38,773 bases of DNA from Ga0074130 sp035565355. GTDB lineage: Bacteria > Pseudomonadota > Gammaproteobacteria > Burkholderiales > Rhodocyclaceae. Positions 23,130-30,198 of this stretch are shown here, piece after piece. The notes under the pieces were generated by a model. That model searched no databases and was not told where the DNA came from. It worked only from the letters and a program-made list of their open reading frames with translations. Position numbers and translations under genes: made by a program. The stretch covers positions 1 through 38,773 of the forward strand of contig DATMSM010000062.1 of assembly GCA_035565355.1 (NCBI GenBank), written 5' to 3'. Numbering within the stretch: the first letter of the stretch is position 1; each line of letters begins with the position of its first letter.

Positions 23130-23158
23130 TTGACATGGTGGTTTTGTAAGCCTATCTT
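23130..23158 (+). promoter_or_regulatory. Sigma-70 promoter of the lipid-modification operon
   Basis: Perfect -35 TTGACA (23130-23135), a 17-base spacer, and -10 TATCTT (23153-23158). The expected start near 23165 leaves a leader of about 27 bases before the first ATG at 23192. Operator-like site 2 then lies inside the early transcribed region, a position suited to repression. It does not resemble the ECF sigma-E promoters that control similar operons elsewhere. Confidence 0.75.
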
Positions 23159-23182
23159 AGGCCCGTGTCTCAAATTTGTCTA
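23154..23182 (-). promoter_or_regulatory. Promoter of the photoreceptor regulator gene, overlapping the divergent promoter
   Basis: On the minus strand TAGACA (complement of 23177-23182) is followed after 17 bases by TAAGAT (complement of 23154-23159). The -35 box lies within operator-like site 2, and the -10 box occupies the same bases as the -10 of the opposite promoter, so the two promoters should exclude each other. Confidence 0.5.
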
Positions 23183-23190
23183 GGACAAAA
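23174..23190 (+). promoter_or_regulatory. Operator-like palindrome 2 (operon side)
   Basis: The plus-strand site ATTTGTCTAGGACAAAA has near-perfect dyad symmetry (TTTGTC, TAG, GACAAA). Its centre is 63 bp from the centre of site 1, close to six helical turns, and the two face each other. One further partial half-site, TTTTGT, lies between them at 23142-23147. It overlaps the minus-strand -35 box and contains the AGGA that precedes the ATG at 23192. Confidence 0.65.
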
Positions 23191-23191
23191 C

Positions 23192-23296
23192 ATGAAAGAA
23201 CGCTGCCCCATGCTCTCCTTGTTGTCTGGCCTGCACGTGCTCAACAGTGCGGCCGGGCAGCATGCACCGCGCGATCTGGCGGGACTGCGTTCATGA
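23192..23296 (+). CDS. Possible 34-residue leader peptide overlapping the FAD oxidoreductase start
   Basis: The first ATG of the predicted transcript, with AGGA six bases upstream, opens a 34-codon frame (MKERCPMLSLLSGLHV at the start, DLAGLRS at the end). It ends in an ATGA overlap with the FAD oxidoreductase start. That is the same coupling arrangement as the genes further down the operon, so ribosomes finishing this frame could restart on the oxidoreductase. The peptide has no clear family. It may be a leader, or its start could be used for a longer product through a different arrangement; confidence is moderate. Confidence 0.45.
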   Translation: MKERCPMLSLLSGLHVLNSAAGQHAPRDLAGLRS

Positions 23297-24624
23297 AGCC
23301 GGGCGAACTCGAGCGCAAGGGGCTGCTGGCGCCGGAGCGCAAGCGCGTTGCCGTGATTGGCAGCGGCATCAGCGGTCTGGCCACGGCCTGGTTGCTGCGC
23401 GATACGCATCACGTCACGCTGTATGAGGCGGCCGGGCGACTGGGCGGCCATACCAACACCCTTGAGGTGACGATGGACGGCCAACGCTTTCCGATCGATA
23501 CCGGTTTCCTCGTCTTCAATCGCCGCACCTATCCAAATCTGTGCGCGCTTTTCGAACACCTGGGCATTGAGGCCGTACCGAGCGAAATGACTTTCTCGGC
23601 GCGCATCGAGAGTCTGGATCTCGAGTGGGCGGGCAATAACCTCAACACGCTGTTCGGCCAGCGTCGCAATCTGCTGCGTCCGGCCTTCATTGGCATGGTG
23701 CAGGACATCCTGCGCTTCAACCGCGAGACGAGCACGCTGGCGGCTGACTCTGTCTCGGACTCGGAGTCGCTCGGTGACTTTCTGCAGCGGCGCCGCTACG
23801 GCCAGGCCTTTCGTAACTGGTATCTGTTGCCCATGACGGCGGCGATCTGGTCCTGTCCGACTGAGGCCATGCTGGCCTATCCGCTCGCAACTTTCGTGCG
23901 CTTCTGCCACAACCACGGCTTGCTGCAGATCATGAACCGGCCGCAGTGGCTGACGGTCAAGGGCGGCGGCCGCGAATATGTGCGACGCATGGCTGCTGAT
24001 TTGAAGGACATCCGCCTTAACGCGCCGGTGCGGGATGTGCGGCGTAGTGACCAAGGCGTCTATGTGCTGACCGCCGAGAGCTGCGAGCGCTATCACGAGG
24101 TCGTGTTTGCCTGCCACAGCGACCAGACCCTCGCCATCCTGGCCGACCAGGCCAGCCCGGCCGAGCGGGCCGTGTTGTCGGCGGTGAAGTACCAGCCCAA
24201 CCGTGCGGTGGTGCATAGCGACAGCAGCCTGCTACCCCGGCGCCGCAGTCTGTGGTCGGCCTGGAACTACGCGGCCGGGCCGGCGACTTCCGAAAGCGCA
24301 CCGGTGGCGGTGTCCTATCTCATCAACAAGCTGCAGCCGCTGCCGGTGCAGACGCCGGTCATCGTTTCTCTCAACCCCTTCCGTGAACCTGCTGCGGAGA
24401 CGGTGATCGCCGATATCGACTACGCACATCCGGTATTCGACCAGGCTGCGATTGATGCGCAAGCGCGCCTGCCCGAGATCAATGGCCGCGACCGCCTGTG
24501 GTTCTGCGGTGCCTGGGGCCGTTACGGCTTTCACGAGGACGGCTTGCGTTCCGCCCTGGCCGTCGTGGAAGGCATGGGGGTGGCCGCACCTTGGCAGCAG
24601 GATATCGGCATGGAGCTCGCGTGA
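23293..24624 (+). CDS. FAD-dependent oxidoreductase (amine-oxidase fold), fatty-acid operon type
   Basis: Cytoplasmic flavoprotein of 443 residues. The dinucleotide-binding motif VIGSGISGLATAWLL (Gly23, Gly25, Gly28) is followed by the acidic YEAAGRLGGHTNT. GFLVFNRRTYPNLCALFEHL and the C-terminal RLWFCGAWGRYGFHEDGLRSALAVVEGM are typical of the NAD(P)-binding, amine-oxidase-like proteins that accompany DUF1365 and CFA-synthase-like genes. In related operons, including the furan fatty acid pathway of Rhodobacter, such proteins act on methylated or unsaturated acyl chains as desaturases; that activity here is inference. It overlaps the preceding leader frame and the following DUF1365 gene. Confidence 0.9.
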   Translation: MKPGELERKGLLAPERKRVAVIGSGISGLATAWLLRDTHHVTLYEAAGRLGGHTNTLEVTMDGQRFPIDTGFLVFNRRTYPNLCALFEHLGIEAVPSEMTFSARIESLDLEWAGNNLNTLFGQRRNLLRPAFIGMVQDILRFNRETSTLAADSVSDSESLGDFLQRRRYGQAFRNWYLLPMTAAIWSCPTEAMLAYPLATFVRFCHNHGLLQIMNRPQWLTVKGGGREYVRRMAADLKDIRLNAPVRDVRRSDQGVYVLTAESCERYHEVVFACHSDQTLAILADQASPAERAVLSAVKYQPNRAVVHSDSSLLPRRRSLWSAWNYAAGPATSESAPVAVSYLINKLQPLPVQTPVIVSLNPFREPAAETVIADIDYAHPVFDQAAIDAQARLPEINGRDRLWFCGAWGRYGFHEDGLRSALAVVEGMGVAAPWQQDIGMELA

Positions 24625-25406
24625 ACGCCTGGCCGCACGTAGATACCGCCATCCATTGGTGCGAGGGGCGCGTCATGCACTGCCGCAGCGCCGTCGCGCT
24701 GCACCGCTTCGTCTATCCCATCGCCTTTTTGCGCGTGCCCTTGTCGCAGTTGCAGTCGGGCCGGCGCTGGGGCGGCCTGTTCGGCATCAATCGCCGCGCG
24801 GTTTTTTCCTTGCATGAATGCGATCACGGTGCCCGCGACGGCAGCCCATTGCTGCCGTGGATACGCCAGCAGTTGACGGCGCAGGGTGTGGATTTTCCGC
24901 TCGGGGAAGTGGTGCTGCAGACCTTTCCGCGCCTGTTCGGTTATGTCTTCAATCCGGTCAGCTTCTGGTTTTGCCATGACACCGAAGGCCGGCTGCGCGC
25001 CGTGCTGTGCGAGGTGAATAACACCTTCGGCGAGTCGCACAACTATCTGCTGCGACATGCCGATCTGCACCCCATCGTTTCCGGCGAAGTGCTGGAGGCG
25101 CACAAGGTATTCCACGTTTCGCCCTTTTTTCCGGTCTCCGGCATTTACCGCTTTCGCTTTCTGGCGCAGGCCGGGCAGGGCGGCGTGAACATCGAATATC
25201 ACGAAGCCGGGCAACTGGCGCTGCTGGCGCATGTGGGCGGCCGCGCCCAAGCGTTGACAGCGGTGCGGCTGCTGTCAGCGCTGTTTCGCTTTCCCTGCAT
25301 GACCCTTGGCGTCATGGCCCGCATTCACTGGCATGCCCTGCACCTGTGGCGCAAGGGCGCTGTTTTTCATCGCAAGCCCAATCCACCGCTGGAGCGTACG
25401 ACATGA
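24621..25406 (+). CDS. DUF1365 family protein
   Basis: A 261-residue protein of unknown activity that almost always accompanies the FAD oxidoreductase and CFA-synthase-like enzyme. Family landmarks are CRSAVALHRFVYPIAFLRVPL near the start, LFGINRRAVFSLHECDHGARDG, and the central RLFGYVFNPVSFWFCHD and VNNTFGESHNYLL. The GTG at 24621 overlaps the oxidoreductase stop in a GTGA junction; the longer frame from 24498 lies inside the previous gene. Its stop overlaps the next start in an ATGA junction. It probably handles an acyl or phospholipid substrate, but this is inferred only from company. Confidence 0.92.
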   Translation: MNAWPHVDTAIHWCEGRVMHCRSAVALHRFVYPIAFLRVPLSQLQSGRRWGGLFGINRRAVFSLHECDHGARDGSPLLPWIRQQLTAQGVDFPLGEVVLQTFPRLFGYVFNPVSFWFCHDTEGRLRAVLCEVNNTFGESHNYLLRHADLHPIVSGEVLEAHKVFHVSPFFPVSGIYRFRFLAQAGQGGVNIEYHEAGQLALLAHVGGRAQALTAVRLLSALFRFPCMTLGVMARIHWHALHLWRKGAVFHRKPNPPLERTT

Positions 25407-26632
25407 ATACACGTAGCGAAATCTGCCCCTCACTGCCGCTTGCAGCGCTGACCCGGCGCCGTCTCGCTGGTACCGAGCTGGTGCTGGATATGGCCGCCGA
25501 TCTGCGCGGCGGTACCGTTGCCTTCACCTTGCCGGACGGCGAAACCGTAGATTGCGGCAAGGGCGAGCCGCGCCTGCATTGCGTGGTTCATGACGAGAAC
25601 GTGTTCGAACGGGTGCTCGCCCACGGCGATATCGGCTTTGCCGAAGCTTATATGGCCGGTGAGTGGGACAGTGATCGCCTCGGCGACCTGCTGACCCTGC
25701 TTGCCAGCAATCGCGACACGCTGGCCCGCGCGCTGCATGGCTCCATGTGGCGCCTGATCGGCCACCGCCTGCGTCATCTGCTGCGCGCCAATACGCGCAC
25801 CGGCAGCCGCCGCAATATCGAGGCCCATTATGATCTCGGCAATACCTTCTACCAGGTCTGGCTCGATCCGAGCATGAGCTATTCGAGCGCGCGTTTTGCC
25901 TCGCCCGAACAGAGCCTGCAGGAGGCGCAGCTCAGCAAGTACCGCAGCCTGCTGCAGGAAATGGGCGTGCAGCCGGGCCAGCACCTGCTGGAGATCGGAT
26001 GTGGCTGGGGCGGTCTGGCCGAGGTGGCTTGTACCGAGTTTGGCTGCCGCGTCACCGGTCTGACCTTGTCGCCGTCGCAGCTGGCGTGGGCGCGTGAGCG
26101 TGCAGAACGCGGTGGCTTTGATGATCGCGCCGAATTCCATCTGCGCGACTATCGCGACGAACAGGGCCGCTACGACCATATCGTGTCGATCGAGATGATC
26201 GAGGCGGTCGGCGAACGCTTCTGGCCGACCTATTTCAGCCAGCTTTCAAATTGCCTCAAGCCGGGCGGCCGCATTGGTATCCAGGCCATCACCATCGCCG
26301 ACGAGCTGTTCTCGAGCTATCGACGCGGTACCGACTTTATCCAGCGCTACATCTTTCCCGGCGGCATGTTGCCGGCGCCGGCCATCATCCGCCAGCAGGC
26401 AGGGCAGGCCGGCCTGCACATTGTCGATCAGCAGGCTTTCGGTGCCGCCTATGCCCGCACCCTGGTGTGCTGGCGCGATCGCTTCGAGGCCAAGCTCGAT
26501 GAGATTCGCAGGCAGGGCTTCGATGAGCGCTTCATCCGTATGTGGCGCTTCTACCTGAGCTATTGCGAGGCCGGTTTCCGGGCCGGTTCCACCGATGTCT
26601 ACCACTACGTGCTTGAGCACGCGGAAGCCTGA
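25403..26632 (+). CDS. Cyclopropane-fatty-acyl-phospholipid synthase family methyltransferase
   Basis: SAM-dependent enzyme of 409 residues that adds a methylene or methyl carbon to unsaturated acyl chains of membrane phospholipids. The N-terminal lipid-binding part (to about residue 130) is followed by NIEAHYDLGNTFYQVWLD, the SAM motif LEIGCGWGG (residues 196-204), SIEMIEAVGERFWPTYF, and the C-terminal MWRFYLSYCEAGFRAG. The ATG at 25403 overlaps the DUF1365 stop. In light- or singlet-oxygen-induced operons of other proteobacteria, the homologue (UfaM) methylates vaccenate-derived chains on the way to furan fatty acids; whether this one makes cyclopropane or methyl-branched chains cannot be read from sequence. 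Confidence 0.93.
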   Translation: MNTRSEICPSLPLAALTRRRLAGTELVLDMAADLRGGTVAFTLPDGETVDCGKGEPRLHCVVHDENVFERVLAHGDIGFAEAYMAGEWDSDRLGDLLTLLASNRDTLARALHGSMWRLIGHRLRHLLRANTRTGSRRNIEAHYDLGNTFYQVWLDPSMSYSSARFASPEQSLQEAQLSKYRSLLQEMGVQPGQHLLEIGCGWGGLAEVACTEFGCRVTGLTLSPSQLAWARERAERGGFDDRAEFHLRDYRDEQGRYDHIVSIEMIEAVGERFWPTYFSQLSNCLKPGGRIGIQAITIADELFSSYRRGTDFIQRYIFPGGMLPAPAIIRQQAGQAGLHIVDQQAFGAAYARTLVCWRDRFEAKLDEIRRQGFDERFIRMWRFYLSYCEAGFRAGSTDVYHYVLEHAEA

Positions 26633-26633
26633 T

Positions 26634-27155
26634 ATGCGCCGGCTGGCCATGACCTCGCTTGTGCTCGCGCTGGCCGGCAGCGTCCATGCCCGCCTGCCGC
26701 CTCCGCTGCCCGAGGCCGCGCCTTGGCAGTTGCAGGGCAGCGGCGAGATGCGCTGGTTCGGCTTCGCCATTTATGGCGCCAAGCTGTGGCGTAGCGGCGA
26801 AACCTGGCGCAACGATACGCCGTATGCGCTCGAACTCACCTATCGCCGCAATATCAGCGCTGAGCAGCTGGTGGAAACCAGCATCGAGGAAATCGCCCGT
26901 CTTGGTGAAAGGGACGAGCAGCGCCTGCGCCAGTGGCGCGCCGCACTGGCGCAGGTTTTTCCCGCTGTGCGCGAGGGCGACAGCATCGTCGGCGTACATG
27001 AGCCGGGGCGCGGTGCCCGTTTCTTTCATAACGGCAGGCAGACCGGCCGCATCGATGATGCGGCGCTGGCAGCGGCCTTCTTCGCGATCTGGCTGGATCC
27101 GCGCACCAAGGCGCCTGAGCTGCGCGCACGCCTGCTCGCGCTCGGCGAGCAATAG
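26634..27155 (+). CDS. Chalcone isomerase-like exported protein
   Basis: 173 residues with an N-terminal signal (LAMTSLVLALAGSVHA, cleavage near residue 19). The mature part matches the bacterial chalcone-isomerase-like fold: GEMRWFGFAIYGAKLWRSG, LELTYRRNISAEQLVETSIEE, and the terminal AFFAIWLDPRTKAPELRARL. These proteins lack the plant enzyme's flavonoid role and probably bind fatty acids in the periplasm. It starts one base after the methyltransferase stop. It likely carries or protects a modified acyl chain, by inference from the operon. Confidence 0.87.
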   Translation: MRRLAMTSLVLALAGSVHARLPPPLPEAAPWQLQGSGEMRWFGFAIYGAKLWRSGETWRNDTPYALELTYRRNISAEQLVETSIEEIARLGERDEQRLRQWRAALAQVFPAVREGDSIVGVHEPGRGARFFHNGRQTGRIDDAALAAAFFAIWLDPRTKAPELRARLLALGEQ

Positions 27156-27166
27156 GCGGGATTCGG

Positions 27167-28399
27167 ATGCGCCTCGGCCACTACATTGCATATGCCACGC
27201 CTGCCTTGCCGCTGGCGTTGTTTGCCTTGCCGCTCTATGTGCATCTGCCCAAGCTCTATGCTGAACATGCCGGCCTGCCGCTGGCCTTGATCGGTGCGGC
27301 CTTGCTCGCAGCGCGCTTGCTCGATGCCGTCTGCGATCCCATGATTGGCCGCTGGTGCGACCGGCATCGTCGGCGCAAGCAGATGCTGCTGCTGGCCCTG
27401 CCGCTGCTCATTGCGGGCGGCTACATGCTGTTTCTGCCGCCTGTGGATGCGGGCCTGGTCTGGCTGCTCTCTGGCCTGATCCTGGCCTATGCCGGCTACT
27501 CCCTGGCGATCATCAATCACCACGCTTGGGGCGCCGAGTTTCCCTCCAACGAGGGTGGGCGTCTGCAGGCCACGGCCTGGCGCGAGGGCGCGGCTTTGCT
27601 CGGCGTCTTGCTCGCGGCCGGTTTGCCGGCCGCGCTGGCCGATACGCTGGTGGAGGGAGTGGCTCGCCTGTTCTGGTTGTTTATCCCTGTGCTGTGCGCA
27701 ACCGTCCTGCTGGCAGTGGCCTGGGTTCCGCCGCCATTGCTGCGGCGCGCTGGCGACGATTACGAAGCCTCCTTGTCGCTGTGGCGTTCACCCGCCTTCC
27801 GTCACCTTGTTGTTGCGTATGGCATCAACGGCATCGCCGCCGCCGTGCCTGCAACTCTGGTCCTGTTCTATGTCGATGACGTGTTGCAGGCCGGCGAGTG
27901 GAGCAGTGCGTTCCTGCTTCTTTACTTCTGGTCGGCGGTACTCGCTTTGCCCTTCTGGGCTTCGCTGGCTGCGCGCATTGGTCGTCTCGCGGCATGGCGC
28001 TGCTCCATGTGGTTGGCCATGGGCAGCTTTATCGTCACGCCATTTCTCGCCGCCGGCGATGCACTGTTCTTCACTGTGGTTTGCTTTGTCTCCGGCCTTG
28101 CGCTGGGCGCCGATCTCGCCATGCCGCCGGCCTTGCTGGCCGAGCATGTGGCGCAACACGGTCGCGCCGCCACCAGTTACGGCTGGTGGGCTGCGGTGAC
28201 CAAGCTCACGCTGGCGCTCGCCGCTGGCATCGCGCTGCCGCTCGTATCCGCCTTCGGCTATGTGCCCGGGCAGGGCGGTCATGTCGCGCTGGCCTGGGTC
28301 TATGGCGGCCTGCCACTGTTGTTCAAACTCGCAGCGCTGCTCTGGCTGCTGCGCACGCAAGCCATTCTGCAATCCCTGGATGAAGGAGCTCCCGCATGA
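27167..28399 (+). CDS. MelB-type (GPH) major facilitator transporter
   Basis: Inner-membrane transporter of 410 residues and twelve predicted helices. The GPH signature in the first cytoplasmic loop is clear: ARLLDAVCDPMIGRWCDRHRRRK. The family moves sugars, sulfoquinovose-like compounds or lipids with a cation; MelB-like proteins such as MFSD2A and LplT-type transporters carry lysolipids. Membership in a lipid-modification operon makes a lipid-related substrate plausible but unproven. It starts 11 bases after the chalcone-isomerase-like gene and overlaps the next start in an ATGA junction. Confidence 0.88.
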   Translation: MRLGHYIAYATPALPLALFALPLYVHLPKLYAEHAGLPLALIGAALLAARLLDAVCDPMIGRWCDRHRRRKQMLLLALPLLIAGGYMLFLPPVDAGLVWLLSGLILAYAGYSLAIINHHAWGAEFPSNEGGRLQATAWREGAALLGVLLAAGLPAALADTLVEGVARLFWLFIPVLCATVLLAVAWVPPPLLRRAGDDYEASLSLWRSPAFRHLVVAYGINGIAAAVPATLVLFYVDDVLQAGEWSSAFLLLYFWSAVLALPFWASLAARIGRLAAWRCSMWLAMGSFIVTPFLAAGDALFFTVVCFVSGLALGADLAMPPALLAEHVAQHGRAATSYGWWAAVTKLTLALAAGIALPLVSAFGYVPGQGGHVALAWVYGGLPLLFKLAALLWLLRTQAILQSLDEGAPA

Positions 28400-28923
28400 T
28401 CAAACGCCTGTGTTGCCTGCTGTTCGGATGGCTAGGTCTGGCTGGCTGCGCCAGCGTCGATATTGCCAAGTACCGGGCCGAACAGCCCGTGCTTGACCTG
28501 ACTACCTATTTCAACGGCACGCTGGATGCCTGGGGCATGTTTCAGGATCGTTCCGGCGAGGTGGTGAAGCGCTTCCATGTCGTCATCGAGGCGAGCTGGC
28601 AGGGCGAGGTCGGCACCCTGGATGAGCGCTTCACCTATAGCGATGGCAGTACCCAGCGCCGTGTCTGGACGCTCAAGCGGCAGGCTGATGGCCGCTACAT
28701 TGGTACCGCCGATGATGTGGTCGGCGAGGCCATAGGCGAAGTGGCGGGCAATGCCCTGCGCTGGCGTTACGTGCTGGCACTGCCGGTGGATGGCAAGGTC
28801 TATCACGTCGATTTCGATGACTGGATGTTCCTGATGGATGACAAGGTCATGCTTAACCGGTCGGCCATGAGCAAGTTCGGTTTTCATCTCGGCGAAGTCA
28901 CGCTGAGCTTCCGCAAGCGCTGA
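28396..28923 (+). CDS. DUF3833 family lipoprotein
   Basis: 175-residue lipoprotein with the lipobox LGLAGC (Cys near residue 16). The body has the DUF3833 features PVLDLTTYFNGTLDAWGMFQ, GEVVKRFHVVIEASW, DERFTYSDGSTQRRVWTLKR, and the C-terminal DDWMFLMDDKVMLNRSAMSKFG. The family is found almost only in these CFA/DUF1365 operons and its activity is unknown. It is probably anchored in the outer membrane or outer leaflet of the inner membrane, facing the periplasm like the chalcone-isomerase-like protein. Confidence 0.9.
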   Translation: MIKRLCCLLFGWLGLAGCASVDIAKYRAEQPVLDLTTYFNGTLDAWGMFQDRSGEVVKRFHVVIEASWQGEVGTLDERFTYSDGSTQRRVWTLKRQADGRYIGTADDVVGEAIGEVAGNALRWRYVLALPVDGKVYHVDFDDWMFLMDDKVMLNRSAMSKFGFHLGEVTLSFRKR

Positions 28924-28939
28924 AAGACAGACGTCGGGT

Positions 28940-29719
28940 ATGAGCCTCAATCCTCGAATCACTGACTGGCGTGGCAAGCGTGTCTGGCTCCTGGGTGCCT
29001 CCAGCGGCATCGGCGAGGCGCTGGCCCGCGCGCTGGCAGCGCAAGGGGCACGTCTCGTGCTCTCGGCGCGCAATGGCGAGGCGCTCGCACGCATCGGCGC
29101 CGCCCTGCCGGGAGAGGATCGTCTGACGATCAGTTGCGATGCCACCAATCCCGGGCAGCTCGAACAGGCTTGCGCAGAAGTGATGACCGCCTGGGGCGGC
29201 ATTGATGTCGCCATCTACCTTGCCGGTGACTACATTCCCCTGAACGCCTGGGACTTCACCCCGGCCACGGTGCGCCGGCTGTGCGAGGTGAATTATCTCG
29301 GTGCCGTGAATTTCGCCTATGCCGTACTGCCCATGCTGCCGCACGAGGGACGCGGCGGACTGGCACTAGTCTCCAGCGTAGCCGCTTATCGCGGCTTGCC
29401 CAAGGCATTGGGCTACGGTGCCGCCAAGGCGGCGCTCAGCTATTTCGCGGAATGCCTCTACCTTGATCTGCATCCGCGCGGCGTTGGCGTCTGGGTGGTC
29501 AATCCGGGCTTTGTGTCGACCCGACTCACCGCACAGAACGATTTCCGCATGCCGGCCCTGGTGACGCCTGAAGTCGCGGCCGAGGCCTTTCTGGATGGCA
29601 TGGCGGCGGGGGACTTTGAAATCCATTTCCCCCGGCGCTTCACCTGGTTCATGAAACTGCTGCGCCGCTTGCCGGACTGCATCTATTTCCGGCTGGTGAG
29701 CCGGACCACCGGGGGCTGA
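28940..29719 (+). CDS. Short-chain dehydrogenase/reductase
   Basis: Cytoplasmic NAD(P)-dependent oxidoreductase of 259 residues. The cofactor motif GASSGIGEA (residues 19-27), the catalytic Ser146, Tyr159 and Lys163 (YGAAKAALSYF), and the VNPGFVSTRLT segment are all intact. A basic residue in SARNGEAL after the second strand suggests NADPH. It lies 16 bases after the DUF3833 gene and two before the SnoaL-like gene, so it belongs to the operon. A keto or hydroxy acyl intermediate is a likely substrate, by inference. Confidence 0.92.
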   Translation: MSLNPRITDWRGKRVWLLGASSGIGEALARALAAQGARLVLSARNGEALARIGAALPGEDRLTISCDATNPGQLEQACAEVMTAWGGIDVAIYLAGDYIPLNAWDFTPATVRRLCEVNYLGAVNFAYAVLPMLPHEGRGGLALVSSVAAYRGLPKALGYGAAKAALSYFAECLYLDLHPRGVGVWVVNPGFVSTRLTAQNDFRMPALVTPEVAAEAFLDGMAAGDFEIHFPRRFTWFMKLLRRLPDCIYFRLVSRTTGG

Positions 29720-29721
29720 AC

Positions 29722-30144
29722 ATGCGCACACTGGACGAACTGATCGAGTTCTATGAAAACCTCGATGCTGCCGATGTCGAGCGCTTTGAGGCCTTCTACA
29801 CAACGGATGCCTGGTTCAAGGACCCCTTCAATGAAGTGCGCGGCATCGACGCCATCCAGCGCATCTTCCGCCACATGTTCAAGCAGCTGGAGACGCCACG
29901 CTTCCACGTCTGCCAGCGCATCGTCGATGCCGGCGGCGATGTGGTGCTGATCTGGGAACTGCATTTCCGCTCCTCACTCCTGGGCGGGGCGCAGATGCTG
30001 CGTGGCGTCAGTCACCTGCGCTTCGCCGGCGACGGCAAGGTGAGCTACCACCGCGACTACTGGGATGCAGCCGAGGAGCTCTACGCCAAGGTGCCGGTGT
30101 TTGGCGGTTTGATGCGTCTGCTGGGGAAACGTCTGTCTGCCTGA
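29722..30144 (+). CDS. SnoaL/NTF2-like protein
   Basis: 140-residue protein of the cone-shaped SnoaL/NTF2 fold. Characteristic segments are TLDELIEFYENLDAADVERF, FYTTDAWFKDPFNEVRGIDA (with the Asp of a typical active pocket), IQRIFRHMFKQLETP, and HLRFAGDGKVSYHRDYWDAAEELY near the end. In the same operon type elsewhere a SnoaL-like protein is always present, probably as an isomerase or a ligand-binding partner. It begins two bases after the SDR stop and is the last clear member of the lipid-modification operon. Confidence 0.88.
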   Translation: MRTLDELIEFYENLDAADVERFEAFYTTDAWFKDPFNEVRGIDAIQRIFRHMFKQLETPRFHVCQRIVDAGGDVVLIWELHFRSSLLGGAQMLRGVSHLRFAGDGKVSYHRDYWDAAEELYAKVPVFGGLMRLLGKRLSA

Positions 30145-30198
30145 TCGGTCGCGCGCATGGCCGAGGCGGCAGTTTGCAATTTTACGGAGAGAAACACC

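Noticed and set aside
23130..23190. ECF sigma-E (ChrR-type) promoter for the lipid operon
   Set aside because: The region has a normal sigma-70 promoter, and no TGATCC-type -35 box or rpoE/chrR genes are present.
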